A DNA stretch of 58,038 bases from Selaginella moellendorffii (Eukaryota > Streptophyta > Lycopodiopsida > Selaginellales > Selaginellaceae), in assembly GCF_000143415.4 (NCBI RefSeq), contig NW_003314289.1, positions 383,281-441,318 on the forward strand. The letters run 5' to 3'. The translations under genes were made by a program, and so were the position numbers. The stretch's first letter is position 1. The number at the start of each line of letters is the position of its first letter. Under the pieces are notes generated by a model. The model was not told the DNA's origin, did not search any database, and was given only the letters and a program-made list of their open reading frames with translations. Positions 29,804-39,905 of the stretch are shown in pieces.

Positions 29804-31443
29804 ATTCAGGCCCAACCCCCCCCTTGAGAGCATTGGACTTTAAAAAGCAGAAGGATCACGTTTTTTTCCGAGTATGAAGCTGGCTACCTGCATTCTTCAT
29901 TTTTTAGTTAGACACTAGTTGATATATTCCATGGATGAGCCAGACTTTTGGTCATCAATCACAATAGAGCCAAAATATCCACTTCAATGCATTGTTGACT
30001 TGCATCCTTCTGTAGGGAGTCATCTCATGCTTTGTTGCTATGGGACCTTTGACTTCTAGCACAAAATTGAATCAATCTAGCACCTTGCCACATCACTCTT
30101 CCTCAATGCTGACTTCATAGACTGGCTTAGAGTGCACTTATGTACTGCAACACTGTTTTTCAAGTTTTTGCAAATTTGCAACAACTTCTTCCTACTGAAA
30201 AAGTGCCTAGTGTAGTTTTAGTATGCATGGTTTCAGTAAAAAATTTGTGGATGTTTGTTTAGCCAATGGCAAATTGGTACAAATTTGCTTAGCATTGATT
30301 GGACTGAGGTAAGAAATTAACATGTGTTTAATATGATTGAAATGGAATTTGAGCTACAATGTGTACTATTGTGTTTTATAAATCATGGTTCACATGTTGG
30401 GAGATCTCTGTGTCAGCACATAGCATAGGTTGGGGCCAGTGATTGGTGATCCAATTTCCAAGCTAACATTTTGGATTTTTAGTTAGCAAAGAATTCTCTT
30501 TATTATGGTGATTGTAGGAAAAAAAAAGGGTTGTGATTGCAAACATCTTCACCATCATAATTGGCTAAAGTTGAGCATGTAGAAAGTCTCTTGTTTTTCT
30601 TCTAAAAAAGGCTTGCTTGTAAGTTTACACTAGAGCCAAGAGCAAATAACAACCAAAAATGCTGAAGTATGCTACGTTTCAAAATAGGTAATATATTAGC
30701 CCCAAGAAAGGTTGGAGGCATGTCCTCCCCAGGGCATGAGGAGGCAGTAGTTGGAAGACTGGGGGATTATAAAGTTCTAGAGGAAATCCAAGCCACAAAA
30801 ACAATCAAAAGGCTTCTAGAATTTTTCATATTTAATAGTGTTCATTTTTTCAATTTATAGGATTGTGAGAGTTGATGCTTTAGATCTGGTGACAAGGTGT
30901 CAACAAAGTGGCTGTAAAATGCATGTACCTGGGTACTTTACAGTCTCCTTATCCTCATACTCATTGAAACTTGAAAATTGGTTTGGGCATGTACCAAAAT
31001 TTCAAGTTATTTCAAATTATTTCAAGAATAATTTGCCACACATTGCATGCAACAACACTTGGTTTATTTAATAGTAGTGTCGTTCAATAATCCAATTGAT
31101 CAATAATTATAAAAAATGTTTATAATTTATAAATCAAAATTAATCTTATTGCATTAACCATTAAATGGTAGAATAGAAAATAATATACTAAGAAGTGTCT
31201 AGGAAAGTTTAAAAATTATAAATATGTTTATAAATTATAAATACAAGATTAATCTAAATAAATAAAAACTGTTAGAATCTTCAAATATTCAAATATATTC
31301 TAGGTATATTCACTACCATGCTTAAGCAAACCATGATGAGACATGTTTTTTCTAAAATAATTTTTTGTTGTCTTTTGTTTGAAATTTAAATGGATGTAAT
31401 GATTTATTATATTTAAAGTACAGTCTTTCCTGATTTATAGTTG
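29804..31443. other. AT-rich intergenic region, no gene seen
   Basis: About 1.6 kb after the gap. The frames present (for example 30,669-30,860) are short and lack recognisable domains. The segment 31,080-31,440 is strongly AT-rich. Nothing in it could be assigned to a gene or element family. Confidence 0.5.
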
Positions 31444-32286
31444 TTATTCTAGCTCTATATCAATGTCTTTAATCGTGATTTCCACGCCTTTGGTAGCTCC
31501 ATGACGAACAATTGCGACAAGAACACTCCTTTCCTTCTCCAGATGGAGCAGCTTGATCTTGTCACCTATTCCAAACCGAACTTTCACTCGTCGATACCCT
31601 GGCCTATCGATCTCGCCACTCGCAAACGAGCCAACAAACTCCGGGAGAGTGATCGGCGAGCTCTCGCTCGCTTGTGGGAGATTAATAAACACGTCGAATG
31701 CTGTGAGCTCGGATCTTGGCACCACCATACTCAGCTCAAGAATCTCCTCGAGTTCTTCTTCTTCGTTTTCCACGTCGAGTTTTTCTTCCATAAACACGCC
31801 GCGAGATGATTCACTGACCAGTGAAGTTGCCGTGGTTGACAATGCCATTGGCCTCTGGACTCTAGCGAGAAAAACTCCCCCATGGAAGACTAAATCCTTC
31901 TTTGGAAGCCCTGGGCCATACTCTGGAATATCATCCACCTCCATAGCCAAAGCCGCCGAAGGGCCGATGAGACACACCGCCGTGAAGAGCAGCAAAGCCG
32001 AGAAGGAGCGACGCTGGATCTCGGAGTTCACCTTGGACAGCATGGAGATTCTGAGCGTCAAGTCGAGCCGTGCCACCAGATCAAACTTGGCCTCGTTCCT
32101 CTCCCTGAATTCCAATCGAGGAAACGATATCCTGGCCTTCTCCCTGGATTTACCACTGTCGGTGATCGCAGCGCGTGGATTCCGCTTGAATCGTTCGAGC
32201 ACCTGTGAAGATCACAGCCCATGAGATAGAAAATTCTTGGATTTTTCGGTGTGACTTGCCTTAGAGATCGAGGAAGCGAGCGCCAT
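31444..32286 (-). CDS. Stand-alone KFDV-domain protein (polyphenol oxidase C-terminal domain), probable thylakoid lumen
   Basis: Two exons, 32,286-32,260 and 32,202-31,444 (786 bases, 261 residues), joined by a 57-base GC-AG intron. The N-terminus MALASSISK plus a basic, Ser-rich stretch resembles a chloroplast transit peptide. Residues about 70-95 are a lumenal transfer segment with twin Arg (QRRSFSALLLFTAVCLIG, then AALAM), as in polyphenol oxidases. The segment EYGPGLPKKDLVF follows. Residues about 165-261 match the PPO1_KFDV domain: FDVFINLP, LPEFVGSFASG, a mid-strand VKVRFGIGDKIKLLHLE, and GATKGVEITIKDIDIE. The copper-binding tyrosinase domain is absent, so this is not an oxidase. In PPO this domain shields or regulates the active site; the role alone is unknown. 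Confidence 0.8.
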
Positions 32287-32647
32287 TCGTGTCCTTGTGT
32301 CCCAACATGGAGAAAACACAAAGACCCTTTACTCTATAGCTTAGCCTCCAAAAGAGGGCAACTTACACCTTAAGAAACGGACCTATTTCTTGCGCTTCTT
32401 ACATTCGTCTTCGAGAAATAACCAGCGCTGCCACGCTTTCTTCGCACCAAGCTTGCTTCCTTGAATTTCCTGCCAGCTCTCCACTCAGGAAAGGTTAAAA
32501 GAAAGGTAGAAAACCTGATAAAAAAGAGATTTTTCTGCATTATCTTCCAAATATCTTTCCTTATAACGATTGCTTCTCGAGAGTAAACATCTTCACCTGT
32601 CCTTCGAGTCTTCATCTGTCCTTCGATTGCGTGATGTGATCACCGAT

Positions 32648-34588
32648 TTATCTACGTCTGCGAACTTGAACTGGAAAGTAGTCTTTGGGCCTTGGATGCG
32701 GCAGGAAAGTTACTTCGCAATCTGGATTCAGCGGTTTCATGCTGCAAATAGCACAAGCACACAGTGAACAAACACGTAAAGATACACATACAAATAAAGT
32801 TTGTTTACTCGTAGCCGAGCACCAAATGGTGGACTATAATGCATGCTTCGAGCTTCGCGAGTTCGTTCCCTGGGCATGTTCGACTTCCAAGTCCAAATGG
32901 TAAGTGCGTGAATGGACGAACTTCATTTCTCTGCAGGGATTTGTTTTGTCACAGTAACGCAAAAACAAAGACAACACTTACAGCCCATCGATCCGGATCA
33001 AAGTTTTGAGGATTGGAGTGCACGGCAGGATCCATATGAACTTGTCTCAACCAAGGCTCCACATACCAGCCTTTAGGAATTGTAAAGCCTGTATACGATT
33101 TATAAGTCTAGAGAAACTAAGAACCGGAAAGAATCACCATTAACTTCAACATCAGTCACAGCTCTTCTGAAAACCATTGGAGATATGTTAGCCACTCGCA
33201 AGGTTTCATTGATCACCTGGTACAAAAGGGAAAAGAAGATGAGACAAAGCTATGAATCGCAACTTTACTCTTGAAAGATATGACATCTTTTTCACGTCCG
33301 ATAGAGAGAGCGACTCTCCAACAGGTCTTTGAGACGCGATGAGCTCTTGTTCTTCCTGTCAGCATGTCAGCAGTAAAACGGTGTTTAACAAAGAGAGGAG
33401 AAAAGAAGCAAACTACCTTAACTTTGTCATAGACAATTTCGTGCTTGAGTAGGAAAATCAGTAGCCACAGTATGAGATGAGCAGTCGAATCGTGCCCCGC
33501 ATTTAAATACATCACTAGCAAATCTACAATTTGCTTGTCGTCCAAATGCTTCCCGTTCTCGTCAGTGGCATCCATAAGCAGCGAAAGTGTGTCTGTTTTC
33601 TCAGGTTTCTCCGAAAATCTTCTCTTGTTGAGAACTCGGTGAAGCAGTACATCGAGTTTCTTGCGAGCCTTGCACAGAAAAAAGGTTGTTATCATAGGCT
33701 GGAGAGACAAGCCTGGGAAAAGCAAAGTTTTTACCTTAAGAGCTCGATTGTACGAAGTTCCTGGCAAGTTGATCGGTAGAGAACGTATTCCTTGGTTCAC
33801 TTCATAGTAAATAGATGAAACTTCTTCCACGTCCAGGCCCGAATCTTTGCTGAAAAGAATATCATGAATGGTACGAAACGCGTACTATATAGATTCCCAT
33901 TCAGAGACCAACTCAAAATCGATTTGAGCAAGAACATACCTTTCTCATCTCCTTGAGCAAGAGAGTTCTTTCCTGACACGACCACTCTTCCAGGCAGCTC
34001 TTTATGTTGCTGGACATGCGAGGGATGTAATCCTCGAGAGCCTTGGGATTACTGAGCGCTGGCTCCGTGAGCCTGCGAAGTTTCAAGTGCTCCTCGCCGG
34101 TAACTCCAGCGAAAGATCGCGTGCCGATAAGTCTCCTTGTGCTGCTCGGCCATCCAGTCTCAAACAAAGAATCCCTCGAAAGAACCACTTTGCATGTCTC
34201 TGGAGTAGTCGCCAGCACTGTTGGCTGCCAAAAGAGAAAAGCTTTGTAGACTCCTGTTCGATCGTACCTTTGAGAAGGACAAGATCCCAAGCGAAAAGGT
34301 TCAGTTTTTCATGAGAAAAATGCTTGAGTTTTTCATGAGAAGAGAGAGAGAGAGAGAGCTTAACTTGTGGAGATAATTGGTGATGAAAGAGTCTGGATTG
34401 TGGGACTTGAAAGCCCGAAGGAACGATGCCATGTTTCCAAAGATTGGCCATCCGAGAGAGCCTGGAGGAAGTGGAGCTTGGCCGGGCTTGAGCTTTGGTT
34501 CATACCAGAATCTATTGAAGTTGCGAAGGAGCTCGAAGAATGTAGCGGCAGCCACTGTGGCGATCGCAATCGCCCACTTGAGATTCAT
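32648..34588 (-). CDS. Cytochrome P450, CYP88-like (ent-kaurenoic acid oxidase-like)
   Basis: Nine exons sum to exactly 1,443 bases, 480 residues: 34,365-34,588; 33,940-34,267; 33,735-33,884; 33,417-33,668; 33,269-33,355; 33,138-33,216; 32,982-33,088; 32,809-32,930; 32,648-32,741. The N-terminal membrane helix is followed by [21 protein letters not shown]-helix AGHDST is about residues 291-296, ExxR is NETLR (Glu351-Arg354), then FDPDRW. The heme loop [11 protein letters not shown] has Cys428. [29 protein letters not shown] and [11 protein letters not shown] are particularly close to CYP88A, the ER/plastid-envelope enzyme converting ent-kaurenoic acid to GA12. Substrate is inferred from family only; CYP88-like paralogues with other substrates are possible. 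Intron 1 contains an AG/CT microsatellite. Confidence 0.85.
34340..34358. repeat. AG microsatellite in P450 intron 1
   Basis: A run of about nine AG dinucleotides directly inside the first intron of the P450 gene, next to its 5' splice site. Two short copies of TTTTTCATGAGAA flank it. It may vary in length between individuals. Confidence 0.8.
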
Positions 34589-35040
34589 CCCTGGAACAAA
34601 GAGAAAAAAAAAAAGAGAGAAGAAGAAAAGAGAGCAAACTCTCAGTGTGGAGTCGACTTTACAAAAAGAGGAAACCTTGGAGGAAGACTAACTTGTGGGC
34701 TTGAGCTCTCGTCCATAGCTTTTCCTGATTCCATCCAGCTCCTGCAAATTACAGGACACTTTGACAAAAATCAAGATTTTGCTCCAGAAGAAATCAAGAT
34801 ATTGCGTTACGCTAGAATCTTCCACGAGGAACAAAAAAAAGGAGTAAAGTAATCAAAAGCGATCCGCGTTAAACCCTAAACCCAAGCTTAGAGGTGAAGA
34901 GGAGGAGGTTGCAGGGCCGTCCATTTCCCCCATCGGACGGTAGCAACCCGCACACGTCAGGCTCCAGTTATGAGCCCTAATTTCCAGACGCTATGGCGGA
35001 TTGATCAAGCGAGCAGCGCCACAGAGGCGATTGCTAGGGT
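34589..35040. promoter_or_regulatory. Divergent promoter region, P450 / DUF760
   Basis: 452 bases between the divergent start codons of the P450 and the DUF760 gene. A tandem telo-box AAACCCTAAACCC lies at about 34,870-34,882, on the DUF760 side. A purine-rich stretch lies at 34,600-34,640 beside the P450. An ATG at 34,970 opens a frame that overlaps the DUF760 start. Confidence 0.5.
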
Positions 35041-36554
35041 ATGGCTTGCTTGCAACCGGCGTGCTGGCTCAAGCCATGCGTTTCCTCGACTAGTGCAAGC
35101 GCCATTTCTTCCTTGGCGTCTTGGCCGGATCACAATCGGGCAAAGCAGGCGTGGAGCTCGTCCAGGGCTTTTTCTGCAATAGGGCTATGGCGGAGCGGGA
35201 GGAAGCATTCTAGCTGCGCCGCGGCTACCTCATCGGCATCGTCTGGCGATGAATTAACTTCTTCCTCTGCTTCGTCCGCTGGCAATCGATCTCTTGTAAG
35301 AAATTCTAGGCCTGCATTTTCGATTAGAATTTTTTTCTCCTGCTTGTTTCGACTAGAAGGTTCTTCTTTCTTGCTTGAAGCTCTGGATTTTTCTCTTGTT
35401 TCGACTAGAATGTTCTTCTTTCTATGGATTTTTTATATGATGGATTCTATACTGATTGGGAGGAAATGCTTTTGATTTCTTCTTCCAGTCCAAGACTAGG
35501 AGAGATATGTTGCTGGAGTATGTGCAAAATGTCCAGCCCGAGTTCATGGAACTCTTCATCCAAAAAGCTCCTCAACAGGTAAAGATTTGTGATTTTTCTG
35601 CCAACTAAACTCCTTTTTCTGTACCTTAGGTGGTCGAGGCTATGCGAAAGACAGTGACGAACATGCTTGGAACGCTTCCTCCACAGTTTTTCGAGATAAC
35701 TATCACTACGGTAATGGTTTTAGTTTGTTGGTCCTTCTTCGTGGTTAAAACACTTGTGCTTTTCTAGGTGGCTGAGAATCTTGCTCAGCTCATGTATAGC
35801 GTCCTAATGACAGGATATATGTTTAGAAATGCGCAATACCGTCTCGAGTTGCAACAAAGTCTAGAACAGGCGGCACTTCCGGCCCCCAAAGACGAGAAGG
35901 CAAGATGAAATGATATTCGTAAGTCTTGTCTGATACCAAAGATGATTTTTGTGCTCGTTCCAGTTTGGTCCCGAATTCGAGAGTAAGGTACAAAAGTCGC
36001 AAGTCCAGGGGAGCGTCTTGAAGTGGCACAAAGAAGATGGCCCGGTGGCTATGGACGCCGTGGAATACATCGAGTTCTTAGAGTCGGAGGTGGAAAAGCT
36101 TCAGCAGCAACTAGAGCGAGGCAAGGTGTCTGGCCAGAACGAGCTTCTCGACTACTTGAAAAACCTGGAGCCCAAAAACTTACAGGTACTCAAACCTCAG
36201 TTCATTCCTAAAGTTTTGGATGAGAAGTTTTTGAGTTCGCAGGAGCTGACAACTAGCGCCGGGGAGGACGCAGTGGAAGCCATGAACACATTCGTGCAAC
36301 GCTTGATAAGAATCTCGGACGCTGCAATGCTAAAGGTAGCAGCCATATGCTTTTCTCTCTTTAGATCTCCTGTGCGATGCGATCACTCACAGAGAACTGC
36401 GACCGAGACGAGCGCGAAAGAACTGGCGAGATTGTTATACTGGCTCATGGTGGTGGGATACAGCATCCGGAACATCGAAGTTCGCTACGACATGGAACGG
36501 ATACTCGGAATTCCTGCCAAGCATCCGGAGCTCCCTCCGGGGGAGACGATGTGA
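35041..36554 (+). CDS. DUF760 family chloroplast protein
   Basis: Seven exons, 35,041-35,295; 35,489-35,578; 35,630-35,710; 35,768-35,899; 35,964-36,185; 36,243-36,335; 36,393-36,554, total 1,035 bases, 344 residues, all phase 0. The first about 60 residues are Ser/Ala-rich and basic (LASWPDHNRAKQAWSSSRAF), a plastid transit peptide. Two related helical DUF760 units follow. The first has VVEAMRKTVTNMLGTLPPQF, then AENLAQLMYSVLMTGYMFRN and AQYRLELQQSL. The second has AVEAMNTFVQRLI, then SAKELARLLYWLMVVGYSIR and NIEVRYDMERILG. Intron 4 has a GC donor because a GT reading meets an in-frame TGA. Biochemical function of the family is unknown. Confidence 0.85.
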
Positions 36555-36596
36555 TGCACAGTTTTGTTTGAGCAAAGGAAAGAATAGAGATACTAC

Positions 36597-36720
36597 ACAA
36601 AGATTGCCCGAGATGGAGTGCCCGAGGTGGAGTCCGAGGTGGAGTGCCCGAGCTGGAGGCTGACGTGGAGTCCGAGATGAGAAAGGTCAGGGGTTCGAAT
36701 CCTGGAACCTAGGGCGCCAA
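36597..36720 (+). repeat. GAGGTGGAGTCC-type repeat ending in a tRNA-like B box
   Basis: Between DUF760 and the ET gene, units of CCGAGRTGGAGT(G/C)C recur about five times (36,608-36,685). They are followed by GGTCAGGGGTTCGAATCCTG, which contains a perfect RNA polymerase III B box (GGTTCGAATCC), then GGGCGCCA. A full tRNA cloverleaf cannot be folded from it. It may be a tRNA-derived SINE tail or a decayed tRNA end, at low confidence. Confidence 0.35.
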
Positions 36721-36753
36721 AGTGAAAATTTGTCCGTTGCTAGAGGAAGATCC

Positions 36754-37918
36754 ATGGCGTCGCCCTGCCGGATGCGCCGCGAGGAATGCTTCGCAGTGAA
36801 GCACGATCGCTACTTCACGCGCTGGAAGGTACCACATCTCTCCCTCCCTTTCCAAATCCTGGCGCATTTCTTCCACTTCTTGGATCCTGGTCTCCGCTTA
36901 ACGCCGATCCTCTAGATCTTGATCGGGCACTCGGACTGGCGCGATTCAGTGGACAGCCCTAGCGGATCGAGGTACCGGCTCCACAATCTCCCCAGCAAGA
37001 GCGCTGTTCGTCCCGGAATCTACGAGCTGGGGATCGTCCGGCCGTGCTCGAGTTCTCGCAAGAGGAAAAAGAAGAAGAGGCTACACAGGAGAGATGTGGT
37101 GGCCGTGTACCTCGGACAGGCCGAGAATGTGAGGCAAAGGCTACAGTCTTACGGGCAAGGAGGGTCTCACTTGGAAGGCTGGACTGGATTGGAGAAATGG
37201 CTGCCCGAGAAGAGAGTTCTCACGCAGATCTTCCGGCAAGGACCTCGATTGTTCTCCGAGATCTTTGCTCGAGGATACTCACTGGCATTTCGATGGTCTG
37301 CTGTAAGTTCTTGGTATTTTTTTCTCTCGCCAGTTTGCTCATCTTTTTCTTCTTTTTTTGTTCTAGACAGGAAGCAAGGAATCAGCGCTAGCAGCCGAGA
37401 AGAAGCTACTCCATGTTTTCGACTACGCTTGGAACAAGGGTGCCAATGGAGCTCGGCGATCGCTGGACGTTCTCACCAAGCTCGAGATGCAATCCAACGT
37501 GGTGTGCGGGACGAGGAGCTCCATCGCGACCCGGCTGGGCTGCGCGAGGATTTTCGAGAGGAGAGTTGGAGTCAGGGTGGAGCTGTCAAAGCCCAAGGAT
37601 CGATCGGAGGCCAGGAGCTTCCGGGACGTGATAAGGGGATTCCTTGGCCTCTCCATTGATGGTCACGAAGATCATCGCAAGAAAGAAGGAGATGGAGTTC
37701 GTCCAGACGATGCGAGGAAGACGAGTTCTTCCAGGAAGGATTGCAAGGTGAGGATCGAAAGAGCAGGGACAGGGAAACTCTACGGGGAAGTGACAGGAGA
37801 GAATGGATTGAAATGCGGAGTGGTTTCGAAGGTGGATGGCGTTGGCTGCACGAGAACTCCCAGAAATGGGAGGAAGCGCTGCGATTTGCATAGGAGAATG
37901 AGGGTGATCAAGATATAA
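36754..37918 (+). CDS. EFFECTOR OF TRANSCRIPTION (ET/HRT) family protein with GIY-YIG domain
   Basis: Three exons, 36,754-36,828; 36,916-37,302; 37,367-37,918, sum to 1,014 bases (337 residues). A conserved N-terminal motif is CRMRREECFAVKHDRYFTRWK split by intron 1. The GIY-YIG-like nuclease core follows: GIYELG at about 59-64, VVAVYLGQAENVRQRL at about 86-101, then YGQGGSHL. Near the C-terminus one ET zinc-binding repeat is visible (CGVVSKVDGVGC, then NGRKRCDLHRRMRV), with the family's R-C-x2-H ending. ET proteins are plant nuclear regulators linked to gibberellin and differentiation responses, and some show DNA single-strand cutting. Basic stretches (SSRKRKKKKRLHRR) suit nuclear import. 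Only one ET repeat is seen, fewer than in many seed-plant members. Confidence 0.85.
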
Positions 37919-38099
37919 GTATTGTTCTTATGTGATGGAAGTCCAACTCTCACACATTGTATGCTAAGCTTACGCTCAACAAAATTTACCACCTTTTTAA
38001 CAAGGGGTAAAGATTCCTAAGTTTGTGATGATGGAATGCTCCAGACACGCACATTTGAACTCAAGATTGGCTGTCATCAAGGACGGATTCGAACTTTTT

Positions 38100-38610
38100 T
38101 GAAATCACGAGAAAACAACAGAATGTACGATGTTTGATTTAAAGATGAGATTTGACTCTTGTTATCATGTCATTGTTACAACTCTGTAAGTTGAAGTTGC
38201 CACTCAAGAACAGGTTCATCTTCAGAGTTCACACTGGAATAACAAAATGTACAAAGAAACCTTTGAAATTTAAAGTTGCCACTGAACAACAGGTTCAAAA
38301 TTGCTGAGTTTCCTAGGAAATAACAAAATGCACGAAGAAACTTTTGTTCCCACTAAAGAACAGCTTGAAACTGCCGAGCTTACCCAGGAAATAAGAAAAT
38401 GTACAAAGAAACTCTTGAATTTTGAACTTGCCACCCAAGAACAGGTTCAACCACAATAACAAAGTAACAAAATGCATGAAAATGTACAAAGACTATGGAA
38501 ACTTTTGAATTTTGAAATCAAGTTTGAGCTTCAGAGCAGAATCAACTTCACAAATGAAATAACAAAATGTACAAAGCAACTTTGGAATGTAAACTTGCCA
38601 CCCAAGGACG
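38100..38610. repeat. Tandem array of imperfect 60-90-base repeats
   Basis: At least six diverged copies of a unit built from RATAACAAAATGTACAAAGAAAC, TTTGAATTTTGAA and TTGCCACYCAAGAACAGGTTCA, at roughly 38,195, 38,240, 38,320, 38,385, 38,460 and 38,555. The array lies between the 3' ends of the ET gene (+) and the XTH gene (-), so it may fall in one or both 3' UTRs. No protein is encoded on either strand in a convincing way. Confidence 0.75.
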
Positions 38611-38686
38611 AAATGGAGCTCACCCGATTTCGATACAGCCCAGAGCTTCAGCCGTGTGCAAGAATGGAAGCCACCATGCACCAGTC

Positions 38687-39776
38687 CTAGAAAGCGTCCT
38701 TGCATTCGGCCGGAGGCGTGGGGTAGCGCGAGGTGTCGATGCAGTAGTTGTAAACCATGTAGTTTTTCTGGACCCACTTGAGCCTGTGGCGCTGGTTCCG
38801 ATTGAGCGAGCGGTAGCGTTCCTGGTTCCACCACGCGGAACCGGCCATGGCCGAGCACGCCTCAACCTTGCCCGACTCGCAGGCGTCCACCGCAAAGTTT
38901 CGATACGACGCGACGAACGGAGCTTTGCTCCAGTCGATCTTGACGACCCCTCCGCGAGTAGCCCACTGATCCCCGTTCCAGATGCTCGAGAAAGCACCCA
39001 TGGATTGCTTGGACGGAAACGCGACGCCTTTGGCCTCGTTGTTGCGGAAGACGCGGATCGGGATTTCATCCACCAGGAATCTGTGCCAAGGAAGGAACTT
39101 TGAGCTCGAGAGAAGAGAAAGAAGAGATTTTTGTCTTGCTTACACGATCTGGTGCTGGTTCCAGAGCACCGAGTAGGAGTGGAAGCTTGTGGTGGGATCA
39201 AACCAGAGGAAGATCCGCTGCTCTCTCGCTCCAACTCCATTGGAGTATATGTTGGTTTGGAGAATGTATGGCTCGCCGGAAACGTTTCCCAGGAACTCGA
39301 AGTCGAGCTCGTCTCGATTGGGTGTTTGGCCCGATGTGAGCTGCAAGAAAACAGCAAAGCAAATGCTATGTTAGATCCAGATCGAAATGCTCTCAAGATC
39401 GAATCGTGAATCGTGATCTGGAACTTACGTAGTATGCTGTGACTGTTCCGGCCGAGTCTCCCGGAACTAGCTTCATGTCCATGCTGATCTTTCCAAACAG
39501 GAACTGGCCCTTCGATGCAAATCCAGATCCTAACAATCAGAGGATTCCAATCGAGACGGTGAGATCAATAAAAGGAAGAAAAATGTGAGAGGATCCCTTT
39601 TCTCTACCAGATGAATTGTCGAGCCGGAGCTGGAGAGCACTACCACCCAAGAGAGTGTTGACGTGATCCGGCGACCAGGTCACCGCGAAGTCGGTGTTGA
39701 AGTTCTTGTTCACGGGTGCTGCCAGTGAAGAAGCAGCGAGAACTACCACGAATCCAAGCACAAAGAAACGCTCCAT
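38687..39776 (-). CDS. Xyloglucan endotransglucosylase/hydrolase (XTH, GH16)
   Basis: Four exons, 39,776-39,608; 39,529-39,429; 39,340-39,144; 39,080-38,687, total 861 bases, 286 residues, typical XTH length. Signal peptide [20 protein letters not shown]. The catalytic motif reads [10 protein letters not shown] at about residues 99-108 (family HDEIDFEFLG), with nucleophile Glu101 and acid/base Glu105 kept. It is followed by an N-glycosylation site NVSG. The XET C-terminal domain has the expected cysteines, ending [14 protein letters not shown] then EC. The enzyme cuts and rejoins xyloglucan in the cell wall. A TATA box lies about 120 bases before the start codon. Confidence 0.93.
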
Positions 39777-39894
39777 CTCTATGCACTACAAAGAACTCGA
39801 TTTTGATTCACAAGAACAGGAGAGAACCAACTCGATCGATCGAGAGTTTCGATCGCCCAAAACAAAGGCCTATGAATCTATTTGTTCTCTCCTT

Positions 39895-39905
39895 CGTTTT
39901 ATAGC
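39895..39905 (-). promoter_or_regulatory. TATA box of the XTH gene
   Basis: On the minus strand CTATAAAAC lies about 120-130 bases upstream of the XTH ATG, in a GC-richer context (GTACCCCG before it). This implies a 5' UTR of about 90-100 bases. Confidence 0.55.

Noticed and set aside
30669-31071. Coding exons on the plus strand after the gap
   Set aside because: Two short open frames without recognisable motifs; their length is expected by chance in this composition.
31553-32224. A 223-codon Ser-rich plus-strand ORF
   Set aside because: Antisense shadow of the KFDV gene, which has clear targeting and domain motifs on the other strand.
36597-36720. A tRNA gene
   Set aside because: The B box GGTTCGAATCC and terminal GCGCCA are present, but no acceptor stem, D arm or anticodon arm can be paired upstream, which is instead tandem repeat.
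38100-38610. A CRISPR-like array
   Set aside because: Units are imperfect, contiguous and not separated by unique spacers; the genome is eukaryotic.
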